DNA of 64,000 bases from CALLVY01 sp937899855 (GTDB lineage: Bacteria; Bacteroidota; Bacteroidia; Chitinophagales; Saprospiraceae), in contig JBCBQC010000022.1 of assembly GCA_039820405.1 (NCBI GenBank), positions 1-64,000 of the forward strand. Reading direction: 5' to 3'. The notes below the pieces were generated by a model. The model did not search any database and had not been told where the DNA came from. It saw only the letters and a program-made list of their open reading frames with translations. Of the stretch, positions 25,878 to 32,771 are shown in pieces. Every line of letters begins with the position of its first letter. The first letter of the stretch is position 1. The position numbers and the translations under genes were made by a program.

Positions 25878-26054
25878 GCCCCAATCCAACCATTGGGAAC
25901 CGAGAAAGTAGGTTTTGCGGGGCCTTCTCAAAAAAAAACGGCGCGCCGGATGCTCAATCCTGGCGAAGTTTTGTAACTTAATAGTACTGCATACTACCTA
26001 CCTGTCCCGTGGACGATTGATTTACCTTTTTTACCACCTAAAAATCCTGTCAAT

Positions 26055-26903
26055 ATGAGTATCAAACCATTACTGGCTTTGCTCGGGTTTGTGGGATGGT
26101 CAGCGCTTTGTACCCATTGGTACTGTTGTTGGATGCAAGTGGCTTGTGAATCTTGTGGTGCCGAAGCATACGCTGCCTACCACGCGCCTCCCGTGGAGCC
26201 CATCGCTACTACCACGGCCGCCGTTCCCCTGGCCTACGATTGGGCCAAAACCCGGCTTGAAGACGAACGGGCCCTTCGCGAACTCGAACAAACCATCCTC
26301 TCCGGCATGACCGAGGACAATGTCCTGGAAGTCACCGGACTGTACTTCGAGGCGGAGCCCTCTGCCGAGGGCACCTTGAACCTGGGGCTGGCCCGCGCCG
26401 ACCAACTCGCTACCTTCCTCGCCGACCGAGTACCCGCCGACCGTATCCGTACCAAATCCCGCCTGGTCAGCGAACCCGAAGGCGTACGGGAACGCGGCTT
26501 CTACAGCATCGAATTTCGCTGGCTAGCTCCCGACCAAACCGCCGCCTCGACCCTCGAACAGTTTGCCGACCGGGTCATCATCCGATTCCCTTACAACTCG
26601 GTCCAAAAGGATTACGATCCCGAAGTGGATGGCTACCTCATACAGTTGGCCCAGCGCGTGCTGGAGACTGGCGAGAGTGTCAGCGTCACCGGGCATACTG
26701 ACGATGCGGGGGAAAAGGATTATAACCTCCAATTGGGTCAGCAGCGGGCCGAGTCGATTCAGGTCTTTTTGGAAAGGGCCGGCGTAAAGGCCAACCAAAT
26801 CAAGGTGTCCTCCAAAGGGGAGGAACAACCCGTAGTGCCCAACAGCAACGATGAGAATCGCCACGCCAACCGGCGGGTAGAGGTCGTGCTGGTGGCGGGC
26901 TAA
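26055..26903 (+). CDS. OmpA-family protein with two peptidoglycan-binding-like modules
   Basis: 282 residues with an N-terminal hydrophobic segment and a cysteine cluster WYCCWMQVACESC. The C-terminal module (about 175-282) is a full OmpA domain: VSVTGHTDDAGEKDYNLQLG, QRAESIQVFLERAG, and NRRVEVVLV. The middle (about 90-140) has a similar but degenerate order: LEVTGLYFEAE, NLGLARADQLATFLADR and RIRTKSRLVSEPEG. OmpA domains bind peptidoglycan diaminopimelate. The next gene is 40 bases downstream. Confidence 0.83.
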   Translation: MSIKPLLALLGFVGWSALCTHWYCCWMQVACESCGAEAYAAYHAPPVEPIATTTAAVPLAYDWAKTRLEDERALRELEQTILSGMTEDNVLEVTGLYFEAEPSAEGTLNLGLARADQLATFLADRVPADRIRTKSRLVSEPEGVRERGFYSIEFRWLAPDQTAASTLEQFADRVIIRFPYNSVQKDYDPEVDGYLIQLAQRVLETGESVSVTGHTDDAGEKDYNLQLGQQRAESIQVFLERAGVKANQIKVSSKGEEQPVVPNSNDENRHANRRVEVVLVAG

Positions 26904-26942
26904 AGCGGGCCAATTATTTATTCATTAGCGAAAATCAACATC

Positions 26943-27260
26943 ATGGAAACGAATTTACTTTTTTGCGCCAATTGCACCTGGGAGATTGTACCCATGTTAT
27001 TGGGAGCCTGGGCCCTGGGCAGTCTATTTTGGTGGCTCCTACGGGGCAGCAATTTGCTGAGTCAGGTCAGCCAACTCAAGACCTCGGAAGCCCAACTCAA
27101 TCAACAAAATACCGACCTACAGGTCGAGCTCAACAGCAATCGTTACGAGCTGGAGAAGTCGCAAACGAACCTGGCGAACCTGCGCGATCGCTTGGGCAGT
27201 ATGGAAATCAAGTGGCGGGCGGCCGAAGAACAACTGCAAGCCCTCAAGGGGGATGCCTAG
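26943..27260 (+). CDS. Small membrane protein with coiled coil
   Basis: 105 residues: an N-terminal CANC pair, one membrane helix (about 16-33, LLGAWALGSLFWWLL), and a coiled coil to the end. It sits 40 bases downstream of the OmpA-family gene and is followed by a terminator, so the two are probably an operon. The layout suggests a partner that holds the OmpA protein or another complex at the membrane. No family is recognised. Confidence 0.65.
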   Translation: METNLLFCANCTWEIVPMLLGAWALGSLFWWLLRGSNLLSQVSQLKTSEAQLNQQNTDLQVELNSNRYELEKSQTNLANLRDRLGSMEIKWRAAEEQLQALKGDA

Positions 27261-27287
27261 AGTGCAGGCGCTTTTGGGGCCAACGAG

Positions 27288-27319
27288 AAAGGCCCAAATC
27301 CATAGATTTGGGCCTCTTT
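27288..27319 (+). terminator. Bidirectional terminator between the OmpA operon and tRNA-His
   Basis: AGGCCCAAATC/GATTTGGGCCT, an 11-bp stem with a 4-base loop. It is followed on the plus strand by CTTT and preceded by AAA, so it can serve both the OmpA operon and the convergent tRNA-His gene. Confidence 0.8.
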
Positions 27320-27330
27320 ACCATTGTTGG

Positions 27331-27405
27331 GGTGAAAGACGGGATTTGAACCCGCGACCTCTGGAACCACAATCCAGCGCTCTAACCAACTGAGCTACAA
27401 TCACC
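27331..27405 (-). tRNA. tRNA-His (anticodon GTG)
   Basis: The minus strand folds as a tRNA: D arm TAGCTCAGTTGGTTAGAGC, anticodon stem CTGGA/TCCAG around TTGTGGT (anticodon GTG), and T arm GCGGGTTCAAATCCCGT. The extra G at position -1 and the C73 discriminator are typical of tRNA-His. CCA is encoded (27328-27330). The acceptor stem GGTGATTG/CTTTCACC has two T-T oppositions at positions 5:68 and 6:67, which is odd. Confidence 0.92.
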
Positions 27406-27422
27406 ATTTCACAAAAGCGTCG

Positions 27423-27430
27423 CAAATATA
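27423..27430 (-). promoter_or_regulatory. -7 promoter element (TATATTTG) for tRNA-His
   Basis: On the minus strand this reads TATATTTG, an exact TAnnTTTG match 18 bases upstream of the tRNA. Its -33 region falls inside the terminator hairpin at 27431-27471. Confidence 0.6.
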
Positions 27431-27471
27431 AAAAAGTTCCCCAAAGGATGGAAACAATTGGGGAACTTTTT
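27431..27471 (-). terminator. Terminator after the 27514 lipoprotein gene
   Basis: A 14-bp stem AAAAAGTTCCCCAA/TTGGGGAACTTTTT, flanked by A and T runs. On the minus strand it ends transcription of the lipoprotein gene just before the tRNA-His promoter. Confidence 0.82.
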
Positions 27472-27513
27472 CACTTTCTGCCTTACCGCCAAAACGCGGA
27501 GGTTGGGGTGGCC

Positions 27514-28341
27514 TTAGTTGCTGACCTCCGCCTCGTCGACCGCTAGGGTAAACGTACGGGTAACCGGGTTGAGCGGTGTTTCGATAGTCTGTCCCGACTT
27601 ATCGGCCAGGGTCAGGGTGATGGTGTTTTCACCCATCGGCAGGCCTTCGATGTAGTAGGGCTGCCACTGCGTGATGATGTGCTCTTCGCCGTTGATGTCC
27701 GCCTTTACCATAACGTCGTCGCCGAGGGTGGCGTTGTAGACAAAAAAGTCCAGCATGACCTTATCGGTATTGGCCTTCCCTTTATAGGTTCCCTTGGGGC
27801 GGCTGTAAAACAAGAGGGGCGTTCCCTCCACCGTCGTCTCCTCGGCGATGGACTTGTTGGCCACCGTCACTTTGCGGACGCGGGAGGCGGCATTGGTCTT
27901 GATGCTTTCGTGGTAGGAGCGGGAGAGGAAAGCGAGGATGTAGTGATCCCCATCCGCGACATCGTGCTCAAAGGAAGCCTCGTATTTGGCCGCGTAGGGC
28001 TGATCGTCGACAATGAGGTGGATGTGCTGCCCCTTGGCGGAATTGGCACAGGATTTTTGGCCGGCATCGGGCGTTTGGGCCCCCAGTTGGTAAGCCTCCC
28101 CCTTGACGTCAAAATCGAAGCGACCGTCCTGATAGGTCATGCCCATGATCATGGCATCGGGATAGGCCTGGGAGGGGCTGAAGGGGGTGAGGGTGTATTT
28201 TTTGTTTCCGGTGTCCGCGGAGGCGGCCTTTTCCTCAGTAGCGGGAGTACTCTCTTCGCCAGCGGCTTCCGTCGAGTCACCACCACTTTGGCAACTGTTA
28301 AAGACCAGGCAAAGGGCAAACAGGTAAAAGAAGGTTCTCAT
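27514..28341 (-). CDS. Lipoprotein with two beta domains, unknown function
   Basis: 275 residues. The signal MRTFFYLFALCLVFNSCQS has a lipobox NSC, followed by an acidic, Ser/Thr/Glu-rich linker (about 20-45). The first domain includes SPSQAYPDAMIMGM, QLGAQTPDAGQKSCANSAKG and QHIHLIVDDQPYAAKYEASF. A second part (about 150-275) has FVYNATLGDDVMVKADINGEE, like an Ig-type strand set. It is probably an outer-membrane or periplasmic lipoprotein. I do not recognise the family with certainty. A strong terminator follows. Confidence 0.7.
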   Translation of the reverse strand: MRTFFYLFALCLVFNSCQSGGDSTEAAGEESTPATEEKAASADTGNKKYTLTPFSPSQAYPDAMIMGMTYQDGRFDFDVKGEAYQLGAQTPDAGQKSCANSAKGQHIHLIVDDQPYAAKYEASFEHDVADGDHYILAFLSRSYHESIKTNAASRVRKVTVANKSIAEETTVEGTPLLFYSRPKGTYKGKANTDKVMLDFFVYNATLGDDVMVKADINGEEHIITQWQPYYIEGLPMGENTITLTLADKSGQTIETPLNPVTRTFTLAVDEAEVSN

Positions 28342-28514
28342 GATTCGGTGATTTGTTTTGATAAAAGATGGAGCGGACGAACCGCCGGATAAGAATCGCT
28401 TGTCCGCGGCTAATTTAGCAATAATCTGAGGGGATTCATAGTCGATTTGGAGATGGGGAGCATCAGCGGGCTACTTTTTTTGGGATGGCTATTTCATTTT
28501 TAGCAAAGGAAACG

Positions 28515-28522
28515 TACCTTTG
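28515..28522 (+). promoter_or_regulatory. -7 promoter element (TACCTTTG) for tRNA-Ser
   Basis: TACCTTTG is an exact TAnnTTTG match 26 bases upstream of the tRNA-Ser gene. Confidence 0.6.
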
Positions 28523-28548
28523 CGTCGCCAAATTCAAAAAGGCCAGCC

Positions 28549-28636
28549 GGAGGAGTGGCAGAGCTGGTTGAATGCACCGGTCTTGAAAACCGGCGTGCGA
28601 GAAATCGTACCGGGGGTTCGAATCCCTCCTCCTCCG
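28549..28636 (+). tRNA. tRNA-Ser (anticodon TGA)
   Basis: 88 bases with acceptor stem GGAGGAG/CTCCTCC, D arm, anticodon stem CCGGT/ACCGG around CTTGAAA (anticodon TGA), the long variable arm of class II tRNAs, and T loop GGTTCGAATCC. The discriminator is G. CCA is not encoded in full (only CA follows). Confidence 0.95.
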
Positions 28637-28740
28637 CAATGTTTTATCTAACTGATTATCAGTTTCTTAGATTCCAATCTTTCCCCCTCATTTTCTCCCT
28701 TATTTACCAAGCATTCATTCCCGCCATCACTCAGGATCCA

Positions 28741-28780
28741 AATAAAAAGCTGCTTGGGATCCACGGACCCAAAGCAGCTT
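28741..28780 (-). terminator. Terminator of the degraded T9SS gene
   Basis: Minus strand: AAGCTGCTTTGGG/CCCAAGCAGCTT, 12 pairs with one bulged base, then TTTTTATTT. It sits 39 bases past the stop of the pseudogene at 28819 and shows that a real transcription unit once ended here. Confidence 0.75.
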
Positions 28781-28818
28781 ACGATCGTTTGCCATCGGCA
28801 AAATGTCCAAACAATCGT

Positions 28819-29119
28819 TTATGGCTTGTTCAGCATCAACACCTCAGTGCTTACCCGTTGGGCCGTCTGTATGCTCAGGTAGTAATTGCCATTGGGCAGG
28901 TCAGCCAATTCCATATTCAGTTGGAAAACCCGCTTCCTGCAGACCCAGGTTTTCTTGACGAATGACCTGTCCCAATTGGTTGATCAACTGGAGGCGTACC
29001 GGAGAGGCTTCCACCAAATCCAAGCTTAGGCTCACCCGCTCCGTAGCGGGATTACCGCCAGGGAGAAAACCGGAGGCGAAGATGACCAGCTTGTTGCCCG
29101 CCCAGAGGTCCAGCTTGGC
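28819..29119 (-). pseudogene. Frameshifted remnant of a T9SS-secreted protein (sorting domain)
   Basis: Minus-strand translation gives NPATERVSLSLDLVEASPV and RLQLINQLGQVIRQENLGLQ in one frame. After about 28933 it continues in the next frame as VFQLNMELADLPNGNYYLSI and ends TEVLMLNKP plus stop. Joined, this is a type A T9SS sorting domain. A single lost base in a G run (GAAGCGGG|GTTTTCC) would explain the shift. Upstream, the frame is closed by a TAA at 29120-29122 and no long coding region remains. The terminator past the stop is intact. Confidence 0.75.
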
Positions 29120-29150
29120 TTAGTAGGAAGCCACGGTGGAGCATGGCACA

Positions 29151-29180
29151 GCCTTGCGCAGCCTTGCGCAGCCTTGCGCA
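29151..29180 (+). repeat. 10-bp tandem repeat, three copies
   Basis: GCCTTGCGCA occurs three times in direct succession, preceded by the partly similar GCATGGCACA. It lies beside the degraded T9SS gene in a stretch (29120-29263) with no coding signal. Confidence 0.85.
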
Positions 29181-29320
29181 GCCCGGTCAAGGAGTAGACC
29201 GCGAAGGCCAGGCGGTAACGGCTCTGATGCCCGCTGATAAAAAGGCTGCAACGGGGGCGAATCGTGTTTAAAATTGATTATTTTGTGCAACACAATTTAA
29301 ACCAAAGAAATACAAACCCA

Positions 29321-30079
29321 ATGAGCGAACAGTTACGGCAAATGACCGCCAAACAGTGTGCCCTGCCCCCCGCCAAGTACAGCGACCTAAAGGTGCTCTT
29401 TCTCAATTGCACCCTCAAACGCACCCCCGTGCTTTCCCATACCGAAGAATTGATCAAGGTAGCCCAGCGGATTTTTGAGTCCAACGGTGTTTCTACCAAA
29501 ATCATTCGCCCCGTCGATTATTACATTCCCGCCGGCTTGGGCTTAGACATGTCCCAGACGCCCGAATGGGACCGGGACGACTGGCCAACGATCCAAGGGG
29601 AGATCGATGCTTGTGACATTCTGATCATTGGAACTTCGGTGTGGTTGGGAGAGAAATCATCCGTCTGCAACCGAGCCCTCGAACGCATGTACGGCTACAC
29701 CCACCAGTTCAACGCCAAAGGCCAGTACCGCGACTACGGCAAGGTGGGCGCCACCCTGATTACGGGAAATGAAGATGGCGTTAAGCACTGCGCCATGAAC
29801 ATCTTATTTTCGCTATCGCACATTGGATATACCGTACCGCCCCAAGCCGACGCCGGCTGGATGGGAGAGGCGGGCCCCGGTCCCTCTTATGCCGATGAGG
29901 GTTCGGGCGGACCGGAAAATGATTTTACCAATCGCAACACCACCTTCCTGGTTTGGAACTGTCTGCACCTGGCCCGGATGCTCAAGGATCAGGGTGGAAT
30001 TCCCGCCTACGGCAACCTGCCCGATGAATGGGAAGCGGGTTGTAAAACGGGTTTTGATAGCCCCGAACACCAACGCTAA
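29321..30079 (+). CDS. Flavodoxin-fold NADPH-dependent FMN reductase-like protein
   Basis: About 252 residues from the ATG at 29321 (the in-frame ATG at 29264 is less likely). The core strand LKVLFLNCTLKRTPVLSHTE has the phosphate-binding loop position of flavodoxin-like reductases. IDACDILIIGTSVWLGEKSS and GKVGATLITGNEDGVKHCA are the second and third conserved segments. Such proteins bind FMN and reduce quinones, azo dyes or flavin. It is longer than usual, with a C-terminal extension (about 180-252). A possible promoter TTATTTTG precedes it. Confidence 0.78.
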   Translation: MSEQLRQMTAKQCALPPAKYSDLKVLFLNCTLKRTPVLSHTEELIKVAQRIFESNGVSTKIIRPVDYYIPAGLGLDMSQTPEWDRDDWPTIQGEIDACDILIIGTSVWLGEKSSVCNRALERMYGYTHQFNAKGQYRDYGKVGATLITGNEDGVKHCAMNILFSLSHIGYTVPPQADAGWMGEAGPGPSYADEGSGGPENDFTNRNTTFLVWNCLHLARMLKDQGGIPAYGNLPDEWEAGCKTGFDSPEHQR

Positions 30080-30126
30080 ACCGGACCAGCAAAAGTTTGG
30101 TCTTACTCCCCCGGATTCGGGCCTCG

Positions 30127-30158
30127 CCCCCCACTTCCTAGGACGATGAAGTGGGGGG
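30127..30158 (+). terminator. Hairpin after the flavodoxin-fold gene
   Basis: CCCCCCACTTC/GAAGTGGGGGG, an 11-bp stem with a 10-base loop followed by TAAAATATA. The T tract is poor. Confidence 0.55.
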
Positions 30159-30239
30159 TAAAATATATGGGGGGCTGCGTGTAGGAAGGGAAATAAGCCA
30201 TCCAAATCGCCGTTAGAATAGCAACTAAACCATATAGAG

Positions 30240-30884
30240 ATGCCTAAACTAAACTGCCTATTTTTTCTGCTTACCTTCGGCTCGGTGGGGATCTGCCAAG
30301 CCCAATTTTACCTCGACGCATATGCCGGTGTCAACAACTCAAGGGTCGACATACGCAACTATCCCGATGAGTTGAACAACGCGGAGGGAAGAACGGATTT
30401 ATTCCTGGGTCTGGCCCCGGGTTTTCCCCTGAGCGACCGGTGGAGCGTACTGCTCAATACCCAATTCAGCCGGCGGGGCTACGCCATCCGCGAAGTGGAC
30501 GATACCCGATCCCAATTGCGGTCGAGCTACCTCGATTTTATGCCGGAAATCGAATACCGCCCCGTCAACTTCTTAGCCATCGGACTGGGGGTTTACTACG
30601 GCGCCCAAGTACTGGAGGAGTTTAAAAACGACGACGACGATTGGGGCAGTACCAGCGAATTGTCTTTTGAAGTCCTCACCGCTGGCGACTTTGGAATGGT
30701 GGGGAAGCTCAGGTTCAACTATCGCAATTATTTTGCCTTTGTCCGCTACCTGTACGGATTCCAAAACATCAGTAACCTCACCTTCACCAACTTCGATGGG
30801 GAAGAGGTCCGGGAGGTCAAACTGTTGAATCGCAGCCTGCAAGTCGGCTTGGGTTACGTCTTTGACTTTGGCGAAGCCAACTGA
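30240..30884 (+). CDS. Outer-membrane beta-barrel protein (PorT-like)
   Basis: 214 residues with a signal peptide ending CQAQF and alternating amphipathic strands throughout (for example RWSVLLNTQFSRRGY, LDFMPEIEYRPVNFLAIGLG, SLQVGLGYVFDF). An acidic loop NDDDD lies near residue 125. It resembles small outer-membrane barrels of Bacteroidota; a specific function cannot be given. The next gene is close downstream. Confidence 0.75.
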   Translation: MPKLNCLFFLLTFGSVGICQAQFYLDAYAGVNNSRVDIRNYPDELNNAEGRTDLFLGLAPGFPLSDRWSVLLNTQFSRRGYAIREVDDTRSQLRSSYLDFMPEIEYRPVNFLAIGLGVYYGAQVLEEFKNDDDDWGSTSELSFEVLTAGDFGMVGKLRFNYRNYFAFVRYLYGFQNISNLTFTNFDGEEVREVKLLNRSLQVGLGYVFDFGEAN

Positions 30885-30969
30885 TCGAATCCCACCTCAA
30901 ACCAAACCCGCCGCCCTCTTGTACCGGGCCGAGCAATACGACCGGGCGGCCATTGAAAAAATTTCCCCC

Positions 30970-31470
30970 GTGAAGTTACCACCCCCCATACTCCTCCTCG
31001 GCCTTAGCTGGGGGATTGTCAGTGGGCTAGGCCTTAGGTTTACCGTGCCCTTGATGGGCCACCTACCAGAAAGTACGCTGCTCCTGCTCTGCCTCGCCAT
31101 CCCCCTGATGTTTTTCCCCAGCGTACTGATGCGGGGCTGGTGCTACCCCTGGAAAGCGGTCCTAGGTATCCAACTGGGCATCGGAGGAATCGCCGCCCTA
31201 CTCTCCGGTCACTACGGCGATACATTACTGTCTTACCTTTTGTTGGCCGTATTGTCCATTGTGATCATTTACCCCGTAGAGCAAATGGTGTCACCCGGTA
31301 GGAAAAGGCTATTTTGGGTCCAGTTGCTGGCCCTGGTCCTCTTTACGAGCGCCAACGTCTACGGACACGGTCTGCTGGAGGGAAGCTACCCTCTACCTAA
31401 GATTATCGCAGCGAGCGCCACGGGCTTTATTGCTTGTTTTTTGATTAGCCTAAAATTAATTGATGAATAG
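30970..31470 (+). CDS. Multi-pass membrane protein, unknown function
   Basis: About 166 residues from a GTG at 30970 (a TTG at 30862, overlapping the previous gene, is the alternative). Five membrane helices are predicted, starting with PPPILLLGLSWGIVSGLGL. No ATG precedes the first helix. It overlaps the S41 protease gene by 8 bases (ATGAATAG), which suggests translational coupling. The family is not recognised; the start is uncertain. Confidence 0.55.
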   Translation: MKLPPPILLLGLSWGIVSGLGLRFTVPLMGHLPESTLLLLCLAIPLMFFPSVLMRGWCYPWKAVLGIQLGIGGIAALLSGHYGDTLLSYLLLAVLSIVIIYPVEQMVSPGRKRLFWVQLLALVLFTSANVYGHGLLEGSYPLPKIIAASATGFIACFLISLKLIDE

Positions 31471-32746
31471 CGTGCGGAATTTGTTCCTGTTATTACCGTT
31501 GGCCTTGGCCTGTACCCATCCCACTACCGACCGGACGGCCTCCAGTACGGAAAATGCCGTTCAGGAAGCCCTGGCCCCCACTTCCCTTCGTGCGGACCTG
31601 GACGATCTGTTGAGCAACCTGGCAGAGCAGTACATCTACCGCTCGGAAAAAGAAGTAGACCTAGATTGTCTTCGGCAGCACTACCGCGCCCAGTTGGCTC
31701 AAGTTCGGACGGAGGAGGAAGGCGTACTCCTGTTCGAATACTTACTCGACGAATTTTATGACAGCCACCTCATTCTCAATACCAACCGATCCGCTTCCTT
31801 CCGTTTGTACGCCCCCCTTTACGCCACCATCGAAGCGGACCGGGCCCGAATCGTCAACGTCTGGCAAAGTCAGGTGGAAGAGGGACTGGAGACGGGAGTG
31901 CTGGGAGCCGAAATCCTACGGATCAACGGTCGTGATTGGCGGGAAGCGGTCGCTGCGTTTCCCACTTACTGCCACGACAAATCCGACCCCAAGGTCCGCG
32001 AGTGGTTGTTGAATAAGGTCCTGGCTGGCCGTTACAACGAGCCGCGCATCCTGAACTTGCGCAGAGCGGACGGTAGTGGTTTCGAGTTGGATCTAGACGG
32101 CGTCGAGCTTCGGTCGGAGACGGCGCTCTTGAAAAGCGAACGTCGGGAGAACTTTGGCATTATTCGCCTCCACAATTCGCTGGGCAACAACGACTTGGTG
32201 GGTGCCTTTGACCGGGCCCTGGATGCTTTGAGCGATACCGAAGGCTTAATTCTGGATTTGCGGAATACGGTCGATGGGGGAAATTCTTACGTAGCTCGGG
32301 CCATCCTGGGGCGTTTTGTAGCGCAGCCCCAGGCTTATCAAAAACACTGGTTGGTGGAAAGCTACGACGGGCAAGCGGTCGTCGAGCGGAGCTGGTTGGA
32401 GTACGTCAGCCCCCGAGCGTCGCAATATCTGGCTCCCGTGGTGGTATTGGTAGGTCGTTGGACGGGGAGTATGGGAGAAGGTTTGGCCGTGGGCTTTGAG
32501 GGAACGGAAGCCGCTCAGGTCGTCGGTACCGAGATGGAACGCCTGGCTGGAGAGATGAACGGCTTTTCCCTGGCCCACCAAAGCTTTGGCTATCGCTTGT
32601 CCACCGCCAAACTCTATCACGTCGATGGGACGCCCCGGGAGGAATACCGCCCCCCCAATTACGTCGTTCAGGCCGACTGCTCCAAAGACGAAGCGCTCGC
32701 CGCGGGGCTGGCCCTTTTGCGACAGCAAATTGGGCTTACCGAGTAG
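31463..32746 (+). CDS. S41-family peptidase lipoprotein
   Basis: About 427 residues from the ATG at 31463. A lipoprotein-type signal (LLLPLALACT) leads to an alpha-helical N-terminal region. A PDZ-like part follows (about 125-155, VLGAEILRING), then the S41 core with LILDLRNTVDGGNSYVARAI and VVVLVGRWTGSMGEGLAVGF. The serine in GSMGEG (about residue 336) is the expected nucleophile. S41 peptidases cleave C-terminal regions of envelope proteins. A typical catalytic lysine is not obvious. It overlaps the upstream membrane-protein gene. Confidence 0.8.
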   Translation: MNSVRNLFLLLPLALACTHPTTDRTASSTENAVQEALAPTSLRADLDDLLSNLAEQYIYRSEKEVDLDCLRQHYRAQLAQVRTEEEGVLLFEYLLDEFYDSHLILNTNRSASFRLYAPLYATIEADRARIVNVWQSQVEEGLETGVLGAEILRINGRDWREAVAAFPTYCHDKSDPKVREWLLNKVLAGRYNEPRILNLRRADGSGFELDLDGVELRSETALLKSERRENFGIIRLHNSLGNNDLVGAFDRALDALSDTEGLILDLRNTVDGGNSYVARAILGRFVAQPQAYQKHWLVESYDGQAVVERSWLEYVSPRASQYLAPVVVLVGRWTGSMGEGLAVGFEGTEAAQVVGTEMERLAGEMNGFSLAHQSFGYRLSTAKLYHVDGTPREEYRPPNYVVQADCSKDEALAAGLALLRQQIGLTE

Positions 32747-32771
32747 TTGGCAGGAGCGCCGAGCGGAATAC

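Noticed and set aside
28555..28965. 136-residue plus-strand frame starting in tRNA-Ser
   Set aside because: Begins inside the tRNA and runs opposite the T9SS pseudogene and its terminator.
29151..29180. Tandem repeat considered as a CRISPR array
   Set aside because: Repeats are 10 bases and directly adjacent, with no spacers and no cas genes.
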